Below, piece after piece: positions 44,648-53,325 of a DNA stretch of 56,252 nt. Numbering within the stretch: position 1 is the stretch's first letter; every line of letters starts with the position of its first letter. Both the position numbers and the translations under genes were made by a program. Source of the DNA: Marinilactibacillus psychrotolerans (GTDB lineage: Bacteria; Bacillota; Bacilli; Lactobacillales; Carnobacteriaceae_A); assembly GCF_900101525.1 (NCBI RefSeq), contig NZ_FMZD01000018.1, positions 1-56,252 of the forward strand, read 5' to 3'. The notes below the pieces were generated by a model that searched no databases, was not told where the DNA came from, and worked only from the letters and a program-made list of their open reading frames with translations.

Positions 44648-46033
44648 CTATTCTATGTCTTCGCCATTTGATTCAATTACCCTTTTTAGCCACCAATAGC
44701 TTCTTTTAGGTATTCGCTTCATGTCCTTCAAGTCATGATTGTCACGATTCACATAAACGACACCATATCTTTTTCTCATGTCACCTTGTGAACTTAAAAT
44801 ATCAATCAATCCCCAACCGAGATAACCAATGACTTCTACCCCATCTTCAAACATAGCATCTTTCATAGCCTGCAAGTGTGCTCGGTGATAATCGATACGG
44901 TACTGGTCATTAATCTCATTTTTACCATCCCATTCTTCCTTTACTCCAATTCCGTTTTCTATCGGAAATACTGGCAATTGGTATCGCTGATATAATTTGT
45001 TGAAAACATCTCTAAATCCTAGAGGATCTATCTGCCAACCCCATTCTGTACTTTCTAGATAAGGGTTTTTCTGTTTTCCTTCTTTCATTATATAATTGAT
45101 AGGTGTGTCCGTACTGACTAAGTTAGAATTGATCGTAGAACTAGCATAATAACTGAAAGAAAGAAAATCGCTTTTCAAATTTGACAACTCTTTTAATTCT
45201 TCTTCAGTAGCTTTCATATCGATTTGATGATTCTTTACGTAAGTGAGCACTTCATTACTGTAGCGACCATGTACAAAGGCATCCAGTAAGTTATAATTAA
45301 TGAATTCATCCCATTTACGAGCTAATAAAATATCTCTAGGGGCACATGTGGCAGGATAACTCTCCGAATAGGCTAGCATTCCACCAATCTTGCACTCTGT
45401 ATTCTCATGAATATAATTCGCTATTTTCACATGCCCCATCATGACGTTATGACTAATCTGGTAGAGTTCATCAAGTGTTTGTTCGCCCTCTAAGTATCCA
45501 CTGATTCTGAAAGCTTCAGGTACATGAAATAAGTTCTGTTCATTAAAAGTAATCCAGTACTTCACTCTATCACCAAACCGCTTGACCATTTCAACACCGA
45601 AACCAACAAACGCTTTCATTACATGTTTACTTAAAAAACCGTTATATTTTCTGGCAAGATTTAATGGCATGTCAAAGTGATACAGACAAATCATTGGCTC
45701 AATCCCTCTGTTAATCAGCGCATCAATCAGTTTACTGTAATACTCAATACCTTCTTCATTGAATGCCCCATCACCATCAGGATTAACACGACTCCATGAT
45801 ATTTGAAAACGGTAACAATTCATCCCAAGATTTTTCAGATGATCAAAGTCTATATCATAATTATTATAGTTATCATTAGCAACTTTCCAATCAGACGAAA
45901 ATTCAGTGGCCTCTCTTATATCATAGACCGACATTCCTTTCCCGCCTTCATTCCATCCACCTTCAGTTTGCATGCTTGATACTGAATTTCCCCATAAGAA
46001 ATCTTCTGGTAATTCTTTTGATACTTTATCCAA
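44648..46033 (-). CDS. GH1 6-phospho-beta-glycosidase
   Basis: A 461-residue TIM-barrel glycosidase. Acid/base Glu165 in ITFNEQN and nucleophile Glu359 in FPIENGIG are intact. The C-terminal LSSQGDMRKRYGVVYV contains the Ser/Lys/Tyr loop that binds the 6-phosphate, so the substrate is a PTS-imported phospho-sugar. TTG start behind AGGAGGAG. The partner genes (cellobiose-type EIIC, uxuA) suggest a beta-linked sugar that also releases a uronate, but that is inference. Confidence 0.92.
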   Translation of the reverse strand: MDKVSKELPEDFLWGNSVSSMQTEGGWNEGGKGMSVYDIREATEFSSDWKVANDNYNNYDIDFDHLKNLGMNCYRFQISWSRVNPDGDGAFNEEGIEYYSKLIDALINRGIEPMICLYHFDMPLNLARKYNGFLSKHVMKAFVGFGVEMVKRFGDRVKYWITFNEQNLFHVPEAFRISGYLEGEQTLDELYQISHNVMMGHVKIANYIHENTECKIGGMLAYSESYPATCAPRDILLARKWDEFINYNLLDAFVHGRYSNEVLTYVKNHQIDMKATEEELKELSNLKSDFLSFSYYASSTINSNLVSTDTPINYIMKEGKQKNPYLESTEWGWQIDPLGFRDVFNKLYQRYQLPVFPIENGIGVKEEWDGKNEINDQYRIDYHRAHLQAMKDAMFEDGVEVIGYLGWGLIDILSSQGDMRKRYGVVYVNRDNHDLKDMKRIPKRSYWWLKRVIESNGEDIE

Positions 46034-46074
46034 CGATTACTCCTCCTACATTTTTTTGAGAATCATAAAAAAAA

Positions 46075-46130
46075 CTACGTATTTTACTGATCCACCTCTG
46101 AATCATAAAATACGTAGGATGATTTGTCAA
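46075..46130 (-). promoter_or_regulatory. GH1-PTS-uxuA promoter nested in an inverted repeat (also gntR terminator)
   Basis: TTGACA (46125-46130) and TATGAT (46102-46107) with a 17-base spacer form a near-consensus minus-strand promoter. It overlaps an inverted repeat ctacgtatttta / taaaatacgtag (46075-46086, 46106-46117) that ends in eight T. As RNA from gntR it forms a terminator. As DNA one arm covers the promoter spacer, and AATCAT/ATGATT half-sites flank it, a good place for an operator. Confidence 0.7.
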
Positions 46131-46179
46131 ATTAAATGCGATTTATTGGTTAAAAAGATGAAAAACTGGATTATTCATC

Positions 46180-46869
46180 CTACCTATCAGAGGTTTTATC
46201 CTTCTCAAGCGAAACGCGATTATTACTCATATGGATCAACATAGCTTGTTGAGCACCCAAACTATCTCTGTTTTTGATAAACTTTACGATTTCTTTGTGT
46301 GATTCTATTGTTTCAAATTTCTTCTTTTCACTAGTAAAATTATCATTATATAGATGAATAGATTCATTAATAATTGGAAGTAAATGATATAACGCAGTGT
46401 TGCCAGATGCCTTTGCAATTTGAGTATGCAGCTGCTGATCCAGCTTTAAATGTCCGGTTCCTTCATTTAGTATCTCTTCTTCTATTTGGACTCTTAATTG
46501 GTCTATGGATTCGATTTCTTCTTCCGTAGCATTTTGAGCTGCTAGGGATGCTATATATGGCTCTAAAATAAAGCGGATATCAAATAAGTCTTTAGTCATT
46601 TTGATTTTGTTTTCTAATAAAGAAAAACCAAAGGGATCATCCACTAGTCCTTTTTTTGCACTAATGAAGGTTCCTGATCCTTGTTTGACTTCAAGAATAT
46701 TCCTTGACTTCAACATTTTCGTGGCTTCTCGAATAGTATTTCTACTCACTTTTAATTGTTCGGCTAATGTAAACTCGTTAGGAAGCCTATCTCCTATTTG
46801 AAGTTTATGCTCTTGAATATAGCTAAGGATTTTTTGGGTAGTAATTTCTACTAATGTTTTATTTTCCAT
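46180..46869 (-). CDS. GntR/FadR-type transcriptional regulator
   Basis: A 229-residue repressor-like protein. The winged helix is at about 5-72 (IGDRLPNEFTLAEQLKVSRNT, then EVKQGSGTFIS). An all-helical FCD effector domain follows (about 90-220), which in relatives binds a carboxylic acid such as gluconate, glucuronate or a keto-deoxy acid. It is encoded directly upstream of and co-directional with the GH1-PTS-uxuA genes. A uronate-derived effector would fit uxuA. AGGGG precedes the ATG. Confidence 0.9.
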   Translation of the reverse strand: MENKTLVEITTQKILSYIQEHKLQIGDRLPNEFTLAEQLKVSRNTIREATKMLKSRNILEVKQGSGTFISAKKGLVDDPFGFSLLENKIKMTKDLFDIRFILEPYIASLAAQNATEEEIESIDQLRVQIEEEILNEGTGHLKLDQQLHTQIAKASGNTALYHLLPIINESIHLYNDNFTSEKKKFETIESHKEIVKFIKNRDSLGAQQAMLIHMSNNRVSLEKDKTSDR

Positions 46870-47004
46870 TTTCTATACCCCTACTCTAATTATTCGATCT
46901 CTTTATTATACTCGATAGTTTTAATATTTACAGGATACTTCCAATTTACTAGAACTATTTGAAATTCAAGAAAATTTGATTAGTGACAGAGTCAATTCAA
47001 AAAA

Positions 47005-47051
47005 CACAATCACTTTAATATCTTATGAACTAGATATTAGTAGTGATTGTG
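47005..47051 (-). terminator. Terminator after the ABC exporter permease
   Basis: Long hairpin (cacaatcactttaatatct / agatattagtagtgattgtg, one unpaired base) followed by TTTTTTG on the minus strand, about 80 bases after the permease stop. Confidence 0.85.
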
Positions 47052-47133
47052 CTTTCCTGCTTATGATTTACTCTATAGAGTTCGAAGATATTCTCAATTT
47101 ATTTATCTTGGTTCCTATTAAATAGTTAATTCA

Positions 47134-48417
47134 TCATTCATTAACATTCATTTTTTTAGCGTTTCGATTACTTTTCAGAACGCCCCAGGAACGTTTCATT
47201 GATTTAATGATGCCACCATCTGAGTAAATCAGTACGTTTGCACGATAGAAAATCAGCGACAAGTATGTTAATAGGGCCGTAAATGCAATAGTACCAAATA
47301 TAGAAAGCCAGATCCCTAAAGTATCAACGGTTTCAGATGCAATTCTGAATGGCATTACAAAGGGAGTAAATATAGGGATATAGGAGAAAATAACAGGAAC
47401 AATATTTTCAGGTGCTGCAAAAGCAAACATCCCTACATAGAATCCAATTAATGCCAAAAACACAATGGGAGTAACAGCTTTATTTACATCTTCCATTTTT
47501 GAAGCTAATGACCCTAAGAAAGCTGCGAGGATAATATACATCAATACTCCAGTAATAAAGAATACTATTGTATAACCCATTAACCCCTGAATAACACTCC
47601 ATATATCAATGCCAGCAGTTAATTCTTGTAAAAATGACATATCTTTTGCAATAAAATAAGCAGCTCCACCTATTATAAGATAGAAAGTAATTTGTGTCAT
47701 CAGTACCAGCATAACCCCTGCTAGTTTTCCGAAAAAGTGATTCGTTGCAGTTGCACTAGATAAAATAATTTCCATAATACGCGTTCCTTTTTCGCTCGCT
47801 ACTTCTTCAGCAATAATAGAAGCATAGGACATAATAAATCCAAAAATAGCTATACTTACAAAATAAGCCCCAAATTCTTGAACAAAAGTATCTGTATTTT
47901 CTTCTTCATTAAGGTTGCCATCTTCAATATTCACGATTGATTCTTCAATCATTACTGGTTCTGATAAAGACATAACTTGTTCTTGAGATAAGTTTAATTC
48001 TCCAGCACGTAACAAAGTCTGATAATTAGACAATTGTTCATTTAAAACAGGTAAAACATTTGTTAAAGAGTCTGTATGCACTGCTTCTGCTTTAATTACT
48101 CCAGCGTTTTCACTGATAATCAAATATCCATCAATACTTTCATCGAGTAAAGCTTCTTCTGCAGCATTTTCTGTTACTATATCATCTTGGACATCGTACA
48201 TTTCATTCTCTTGTGATAACATTTCCTGAATAGTAGAACTCTCAGAGATAACAGCAATAGGGGCCGGTTCAGCATTTTTCTGGTCTTCACTTATAAAATA
48301 CCCAACTGCTATACCTACTACAGCAACTAGCACAGGTGCAAGAACCATAATTAGAAACCCAATCGATTTTACATTTTTTTTATAAACTTCTTTCGTAATG
48401 ACCCAAAACTTATCCAT
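47134..48417 (-). CDS. ABC-2 type permease, NatB-like
   Basis: A 427-residue membrane protein. One N-terminal helix (about 15-40) is followed by an extracytoplasmic region of about 150 residues rich in Glu/Asn, then six helices in the C-terminal half. This is the YhaP/NatB-type ABC-2 layout used for export of sodium, lipids or drugs; substrate unknown. ATG 48417 (MDKFWVITKEVY) overlaps the ATPase stop by eight bases and has GGTGAG upstream; a GTG at 48426 overlaps that site. It forms a two-gene unit with the ATPase. Confidence 0.86.
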   Translation of the reverse strand: MDKFWVITKEVYKKNVKSIGFLIMVLAPVLVAVVGIAVGYFISEDQKNAEPAPIAVISESSTIQEMLSQENEMYDVQDDIVTENAAEEALLDESIDGYLIISENAGVIKAEAVHTDSLTNVLPVLNEQLSNYQTLLRAGELNLSQEQVMSLSEPVMIEESIVNIEDGNLNEEENTDTFVQEFGAYFVSIAIFGFIMSYASIIAEEVASEKGTRIMEIILSSATATNHFFGKLAGVMLVLMTQITFYLIIGGAAYFIAKDMSFLQELTAGIDIWSVIQGLMGYTIVFFITGVLMYIILAAFLGSLASKMEDVNKAVTPIVFLALIGFYVGMFAFAAPENIVPVIFSYIPIFTPFVMPFRIASETVDTLGIWLSIFGTIAFTALLTYLSLIFYRANVLIYSDGGIIKSMKRSWGVLKSNRNAKKMNVNE

Positions 48418-49309
48418 TCTTCTCACCTACCATCCGTTTGAATATTTCTTCTAAAGTTGGTGGTTGTTGACTAAAAGTCGGAATATAACCTTCTGCTGTT
48501 GCTGCATCGAATATAGCTTTTCCATTTTCTGCATTGCTTAACTGAAGAACAGAAATACCCTCTCTATTAACCACAGCTGATTGTACACCCGGGAATTGTT
48601 TTAATTCATCCAGAGACAATGGTGATTCTAAAAATAATTTAGTACGACCAAATTTTTCTCTAATTTCTTTCACTGTTCCATTTAATATCTGATTTCCATC
48701 TCGGAGCATAATCAGACTATCACAGAGTTCTTCCACATTATTCATGTTATGACTTGAGAAAATAATACTAGCACCATTAGCTTGTGCTTCTTTGATTCCT
48801 GATTCCAGAAGTTCAGCATTTACTGGATCTAATCCGCTAAAAGGCTCGTCTAAAATAATTAATTCTGGTTGGTGGATCAAAGTCGTAATCAATTGAACTT
48901 TCTGCTGATTTCCTTTTGAAAGAGTTTTGACTTTGTCTCCTTTTTTTCCTTTTACATCAAATTTTTCTAGCCAATCATCAATTAATGGTTTGATTTCCTT
49001 TTTTGACTTTCCTCTTAACTGGGCAAAGTACAAAATCTGATCTTCAATAGAGACTTTTGGATAAAGGCCTCTTTCTTCTGGCAGATACCCAACTTGGTTA
49101 AACACCTTGTTGGTTAGTCTTTTGCCTTTCCAGAGAACTTCTCCCTGATCAGGTGTGAGTAAATCTAATATCATACGGAATGTTGTTGTTTTACCAGCAC
49201 CATTTTGACCAATTAAACCCATGATTTCGCCTTTATCGATCTTGAAACTGATTCCATCTACAGCCGTAACATCTCCAAAATTCTTTCGGAGATTGTTTGC
49301 TTCAAGCAT
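48410..49309 (-). CDS. ABC transporter ATP-binding protein, NatA-like
   Basis: A 299-residue ATPase. Walker A GQNGAGKTT (34-42), Q-loop GYLPEERGLYP, signature LSKGNQQK (S-K-G-N instead of S-G-G-Q, usual in the NatA/YhaQ group), Walker B LIILDEPFSGLDP and switch histidine in SSHNM. The C-terminal 80 residues match DUF4162 of ABC-2 exporters. It partners the permease encoded next. Confidence 0.9.
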   Translation of the reverse strand: MLEANNLRKNFGDVTAVDGISFKIDKGEIMGLIGQNGAGKTTTFRMILDLLTPDQGEVLWKGKRLTNKVFNQVGYLPEERGLYPKVSIEDQILYFAQLRGKSKKEIKPLIDDWLEKFDVKGKKGDKVKTLSKGNQQKVQLITTLIHQPELIILDEPFSGLDPVNAELLESGIKEAQANGASIIFSSHNMNNVEELCDSLIMLRDGNQILNGTVKEIREKFGRTKLFLESPLSLDELKQFPGVQSAVVNREGISVLQLSNAENGKAIFDAATAEGYIPTFSQQPPTLEEIFKRMVGEKNG

Positions 49310-49489
49310 TATTTTCTTCCTCTCCTTTTTATTCTATGTAGCTAAGAGACTACTTTACTAAACCAGTCTCAAGTCTTATTGTACTATTGTTTCCAACAAT
49401 TTGCATCATTCTTTGGTATTAAATTTCACTTTTCGTTCGTATTCAGTCTTTTGATCGTTATATATTTACTAATATATTATAAGTATCCA

Positions 49490-49894
49490 TTATCCTTCGA
49501 TCATTTTAATGTATATCGTTCGATTTCTTGGACCATCAAACTCACAGAAATAAGCGCTTTGCCAGGTACCAAATATTATTTCGCCATTAGTGATGATCAT
49601 TGTCTCACTTGCGCCAAAAACAGAAGATTTCATATGTCCATCAGAATTGCCTTCCATATGAACGAAATATTCATGATTAGGAAATGTATCATTCAATGAT
49701 GCCGATAAATCTTTTTTTACATCTGGATCCGCATTTTCATTAATAGTAATACCTGCCGTTGTGTGGGGACAGTACACAATCATTAGGCCCTCCTTGATTT
49801 CACTTTCCTCTAATGCTTTATACAGATATTGATCTATATTGATTAGCTCTTGTTTTTGGTTTGTCTTAATTTCATACTTAAATAGATTTGACAT
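49490..49894 (-). CDS. YjbQ/UPF0047 family protein
   Basis: A 134-residue small beta-rich protein with the family signature CPHTTAGITINENADPDV and HMEGNSDGHMKSS. The conserved histidines form a metal or phosphate pocket at a trimer interface. Some members rescue thiamine-phosphate synthase mutants through promiscuous activity; the true function is unknown. AGAAAGGAG precedes the ATG. It stands alone between a terminator and the ABC exporter. Confidence 0.9.
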   Translation of the reverse strand: MSNLFKYEIKTNQKQELINIDQYLYKALEESEIKEGLMIVYCPHTTAGITINENADPDVKKDLSASLNDTFPNHEYFVHMEGNSDGHMKSSVFGASETMIITNGEIIFGTWQSAYFCEFDGPRNRTIYIKMIEG

Positions 49895-49930
49895 ATACTT
49901 ATCTCCTTTCTACAATTTTTAACTTACCCT

Positions 49931-49966
49931 AAAAAAGACTTGATTCAAATGAATCAAGTCTTTTTT
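49931..49966 (-). terminator. Terminator after ilvE, bidirectional
   Basis: Perfect 16-bp stem aaaaaagacttgattc / gaatcaagtctttttt with a four-base loop, five bases after the ilvE stop. Confidence 0.9.
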
Positions 49967-49970
49967 GTTC

Positions 49971-51002
49971 TTAAACTTTCACGATCCATCCTTCAGGTGC
50001 TTCAACATCTCCTGTCTGGATTCCAACTAATTCATTATACAAACGTTTTGTTACAGGTCCTACTTCGGTTTCAGAATAAAACACATGAAACGCATCTTTA
50101 ATTTGTAGCCCTCCAATCGGAGCTATTACTGCTGCTGTTCCACAAGCTCCCGCTTCTTTAAACTGATCGATTTGATCAATATAGACATCTCCCTCAGAGA
50201 CTTTAAGGTTCAAGCGATTTTCAGCTAACCAAAGTAATGAGTATTTCGTGATACTTGGCAAAATAGAAGAAGATTTAGGTGTGATAAACAAATCGTCTTT
50301 GGTGATTCCAAAAAAATTGGCTGCGCCGACTTCTTCTATTTTTGTATGTGTTTCTGGATCAAGGTAAACTGCATCACTAAAACTGCGTTCTTTAGCCTCT
50401 TTTCCGGGAAGTAAACTGCCTGCATAGTTACCTCCTACTTTAGCAGCCCCTGTTCCTTTAGGCGCAGCACGATCATAGTCGGTTATTAGGAAATTTGATG
50501 GTTTCAATCCCCCTTTAAAATATGGTCCAACAGGCATTACAAATGCTGAAAAAATATATTCATCAGCTGGTTTCACTCCAATATTATCTCCCACACCAAT
50601 AATGAAAGGACGAATGTACAAGGTACTTCCCGTTCCATATGGTGGTACCCATTCTTCATTTGCTTTAACGACTTTTTTAATAGCTTCCACAAATTTTTCT
50701 TCAGGAAATACCGGCATTAGAAGTCTTTCACAACTTAATTTCATTCTTTTAGCATTCTCATATGGACGGAATAACTGAATCGAACCATCCGCTGTACGAT
50801 AAGCTTTCATTCCTTCAAAACATTGTTGCCCATAATGTAATGCAGTTGATCCTTCTGAAATATGCAGCTGGTTATCTTTTGTTAATGTTCCTTCATCCCA
50901 TGATCCATCTTTGTAGTGGGAAACAAAGCGATAATCCGTTTTAATATATGAAAATCCTAAATCTTTCCAGTCAATGTTTTCCGGTCTTAAATCAGTTGTC
51001 AT
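49971..51002 (-). CDS. ilvE: Branched-chain amino acid aminotransferase
   Basis: A 343-residue fold-type IV PLP enzyme that interconverts Leu, Ile and Val with their 2-keto acids. The PLP lysine lies in [14 protein letters not shown]; the FEGMKAYR and EVGAANFF blocks are those of the longer BCAT subgroup. I use ATG 51002 ([13 protein letters not shown]), matching homologs, with AGGGGA upstream; the in-frame 51038 start adds 12 unlikely residues. It is 58 bases after the membrane-protein gene and shares its Leu/Val/Ile leader, so expression should respond to branched-chain amino acid supply. Confidence 0.94.
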   Translation of the reverse strand: MTTDLRPENIDWKDLGFSYIKTDYRFVSHYKDGSWDEGTLTKDNQLHISEGSTALHYGQQCFEGMKAYRTADGSIQLFRPYENAKRMKLSCERLLMPVFPEEKFVEAIKKVVKANEEWVPPYGTGSTLYIRPFIIGVGDNIGVKPADEYIFSAFVMPVGPYFKGGLKPSNFLITDYDRAAPKGTGAAKVGGNYAGSLLPGKEAKERSFSDAVYLDPETHTKIEEVGAANFFGITKDDLFITPKSSSILPSITKYSLLWLAENRLNLKVSEGDVYIDQIDQFKEAGACGTAAVIAPIGGLQIKDAFHVFYSETEVGPVTKRLYNELVGIQTGDVEAPEGWIVKV

Positions 51003-51060
51003 AAAAATATAATCCCCTATTCTATAAAATCTTATCACTATTTAAGTATTGAATACTTAC

Positions 51061-52074
51061 TTAGCTTATTTTTAGAGCCATATCCCCAGCCTTTATCGCT
51101 TTTGACGTATAAAGCAACTTATTTATCCCCAATGTTATCAAGATAGGAAAAATAGCTCCACACAATAAGTATACACCAAAACTTTGCAGACCTGAATTAT
51201 TGATTACCCAAAGTGGTGCTACACCAGCCGCAAAACCGACTCCACCCATTTCAGGTATTGTTTGAAATCCAAGAAGTACAGTAGCAATTGGCCCACAAAT
51301 AGCTGAAGCTATGGTAGGACCAATCAGAATTTTTGGATTTTTTATGATGTTCGGTAACTGGACTTTCGGCGTACAAAGTCCCTGAGCAATATATCCACCT
51401 AAGTTATTTTCTTTTACTGATACGATGGAAAATACAAAGTATTGAGCTGTTGTCCCAATCAGCATAGCACCACTTGCCATTGGACTCAATGCCAATGCAA
51501 TGGACAACGCTGCAGAAGACAACGGAGACATTAAAATTAAGCCAAATAGTACAGCCATCACAGAAGATCCTATCACTGGACTGCCTGCTACACCATTGGA
51601 GATAAACTCACTGACTGACAGTAATATCGGTGTAATAACTTGAGATAATCCAATTCCTGCTAGACCACCTCCTAATAGTGACAATGTTGGAATGGACATC
51701 ATATCCAGTGGTGAAGTTCCAGTCAGCTTTTTACCGATCCACGTTGCAATAACCCCAGCAATTAGTGCGCCAATTGGATCTCCTCCAACGATCATAAATC
51801 CAGCCTCAGTTACTTTTATAGCTCCACCTCCAATTGTAGAGGACGCCATAGCGGCAAAGAGTGTCAGCGTATTAGCTTGCATATTGTAGGCAATACCAGC
51901 TCCTAAGGCCGGGGCTAGTAAAACGCGAGTTATACTTCCTATTGTAACTAATATGGGTAAACTGAACATATCTCCTAATGTTCCAAACAAAAAACCAATA
52001 CCAATTGTTACAAAAATTGCATTCGCTACTCCTGATGATACTTTCAACACATTGCGTTTAACATATTCTCTCAT
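51061..52074 (-). CDS. PTS EIIC-like membrane protein (PF13303 type), ilvE-linked
   Basis: A 337-residue, very hydrophobic protein with about nine membrane segments and many Gly/Ser/Pro motifs (GGGLAGIGLSQ, NNSGLQSFGVY). It resembles the 'PTS_EIIC_2' family, whose members are named sugar permeases by homology but usually lack EIIA/EIIB partners. None is encoded here. It is the first gene behind a leader peptide with Leu-Leu-Leu-Val-Ile and is followed by ilvE. This argues for a role in branched-chain amino acid or keto acid transport rather than sugar. That role is inference. AGAGGGGA precedes the ATG. Confidence 0.72.
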   Translation of the reverse strand: MREYVKRNVLKVSSGVANAIFVTIGIGFLFGTLGDMFSLPILVTIGSITRVLLAPALGAGIAYNMQANTLTLFAAMASSTIGGGAIKVTEAGFMIVGGDPIGALIAGVIATWIGKKLTGTSPLDMMSIPTLSLLGGGLAGIGLSQVITPILLSVSEFISNGVAGSPVIGSSVMAVLFGLILMSPLSSAALSIALALSPMASGAMLIGTTAQYFVFSIVSVKENNLGGYIAQGLCTPKVQLPNIIKNPKILIGPTIASAICGPIATVLLGFQTIPEMGGVGFAAGVAPLWVINNSGLQSFGVYLLCGAIFPILITLGINKLLYTSKAIKAGDMALKIS

Positions 52075-52114
52075 CTTACTATCCCCTCTTTCTAATGATG
52101 TTCAAAATATTAAT

Positions 52115-52222
52115 ATAAAAAAACAGCCTCTTTTATGAGAGGCTGGTGAATTATGTAACGTATCCCGAGCCCCTTTTAAAATGCTAAAATAGGACTCTAT
52201 CTTTTAAGAAGAATAGAATCCT
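52115..52222 (-). promoter_or_regulatory. Transcription attenuator of the membrane protein-ilvE operon
   Basis: Five complementary segments follow the leader stop on the minus strand. Segment 1 AGGATTCTAT (52213-52222) pairs with segment 2 ATAGAGTCCT (52191-52200). GAGTCC of segment 2 can pair with GGGCTC of segment 3 (52167-52172), while GGGGCT of segment 3 can pair with AGCCTC of segment 4. Segments 4 and 5 (52138-52144, 52125-52131) form the terminator AGCCTCT/AGAGGCT followed by G and seven T. Stalling at the Leu codons leaves 1:2 and 3:4 free to form (read-through); completion masks 1 and allows 2:3 and 4:5 (stop). Confidence 0.75.
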
Positions 52223-52224
52223 GG

Positions 52225-52317
52225 CTACGGAATAACTAATAATAAGTTTTTAGATGAACCATACAAATTCTTTTTTGCTTTCAAGATCGTCGTCTGTACC
52301 TGATGTGTAAAATTCAT
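52225..52317 (-). CDS. Branched-chain leader peptide, 30 codons
   Basis: Starts MNFTHQVQTTILKAKK and ends KNLLLVIP. The codons before the stop are TTA TTA TTA GTT ATT CCG TAG, i.e. three rare-type Leu codons, then Val and Ile. AAGGAGATG stands before the ATG. The promoter is at 52358-52386 and the attenuator begins right after the stop. This is the classical form of an ilv/leu leader peptide. Confidence 0.82.
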   Translation of the reverse strand: MNFTHQVQTTILKAKKNLYGSSKNLLLVIP

Positions 52318-52357
52318 GTGTATTCATCTCCTTATCTTCTTTTATATTATGATGATA

Positions 52358-52386
52358 ATCATATACGCTTATATCAGATAAGTCAA
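52358..52386 (-). promoter_or_regulatory. Promoter of the leader peptide-membrane protein-ilvE operon
   Basis: TTGACT (52381-52386) and TATGAT (52358-52363) with a 17-base spacer. Transcription would start about 35 bases before the leader ATG. Confidence 0.8.
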
Positions 52387-52500
52387 CTGTTTTTATTAAA
52401 AAAAATTCATTTAAAAACTAGTTACTATTCAATACTCATTCGAGCTCGATGTTCTCATATGATATACTTTAATCAATATTAAAGAAAGAAGGTAAATCTA

Positions 52501-53292
52501 TTGAAAATAGGATTCATCGGATTCGGAAATATGGCACAAGCTATTGCGACCGGATTAATCGAAAGTCAACTAACTGATCCAGCAGATTTAATATTTTCTA
52601 ATCGTACAGAATCTAAAAGAACCGTGTTAGAAACTCAATTCAATATTAAAGGTACTCTACACAATCAAGAAGTATGGGACCAATCTGATCTGATTATTTT
52701 GGGAGTCAAGCCTCATCAAGTTGAAGAAGTTCTCACAAAAATAGATAAAACCCATTGTCCATATGTTATCTCTGTAGCTGCTGGCGTGACGAATAAACAG
52801 CTAACAGCCTATTTACCTGAATCAAATTTTATTCGGACTATGCCGAACTTGAATGCCCAAGTAGGAGAAGGCATTACAGCAATTATTGAAAACCTATCTG
52901 TTAAAAAGGAATTATTAGAACAAGCTAAAAAAATATTTGAATCTGTTGGTAAAGTAGTGGAATTGCCCGAATCACAAATGGGCCCATTCATAGCTATTGC
53001 TGGGAGTTCCCCTGCACTAGTATTTATGTTTATCGATACATTAGCTCGCGCAGCTGTAAAATATGGAATTTCCAAAGATAAAGCTACCGAAATAGCAGCG
53101 CAAGCTGTTTTGGGAAGTGCAAAGACCGTTATAGATTCTAGCCAGTCTCCATGGAACTTAATTGATCAAGTATCTTCTCCAGGAGGTATCACAGTAGATG
53201 GCATACTATCATTACTGCAAAATGATTTTTCTATGTCAATTATACAATCTGTAGATGCTATGGTAGAAAAAAATAATCAACTTTCTGAATAG
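52501..53292 (+). CDS. proC: Pyrroline-5-carboxylate reductase
   Basis: A 263-residue enzyme for the last step of proline synthesis. The N-terminal NADPH motif GFIGFGNMAQAIATG, the middle RTMPNLNAQVGEG and the C-terminal SSPGGITVDGI block are typical. TTG start behind AAAGAAGG. It is divergent from the leader/ilvE operon and convergent with tadA. No proA or proB is in the window. Confidence 0.94.
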   Translation: MKIGFIGFGNMAQAIATGLIESQLTDPADLIFSNRTESKRTVLETQFNIKGTLHNQEVWDQSDLIILGVKPHQVEEVLTKIDKTHCPYVISVAAGVTNKQLTAYLPESNFIRTMPNLNAQVGEGITAIIENLSVKKELLEQAKKIFESVGKVVELPESQMGPFIAIAGSSPALVFMFIDTLARAAVKYGISKDKATEIAAQAVLGSAKTVIDSSQSPWNLIDQVSSPGGITVDGILSLLQNDFSMSIIQSVDAMVEKNNQLSE

Positions 53293-53295
53293 ACA

Positions 53296-53325
53296 AAAGG
53301 ACTCTCCTAATCAAGAGAGTCCTTT
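53296..53325 (+). terminator. Terminator shared by proC and tadA
   Basis: Perfect 11-bp stem aaaggactctc / gagagtccttt with an eight-base loop and T runs on both sides. The tadA stop codon (53307-53309) lies in the loop, so the last tadA codons form one arm. Confidence 0.85.
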
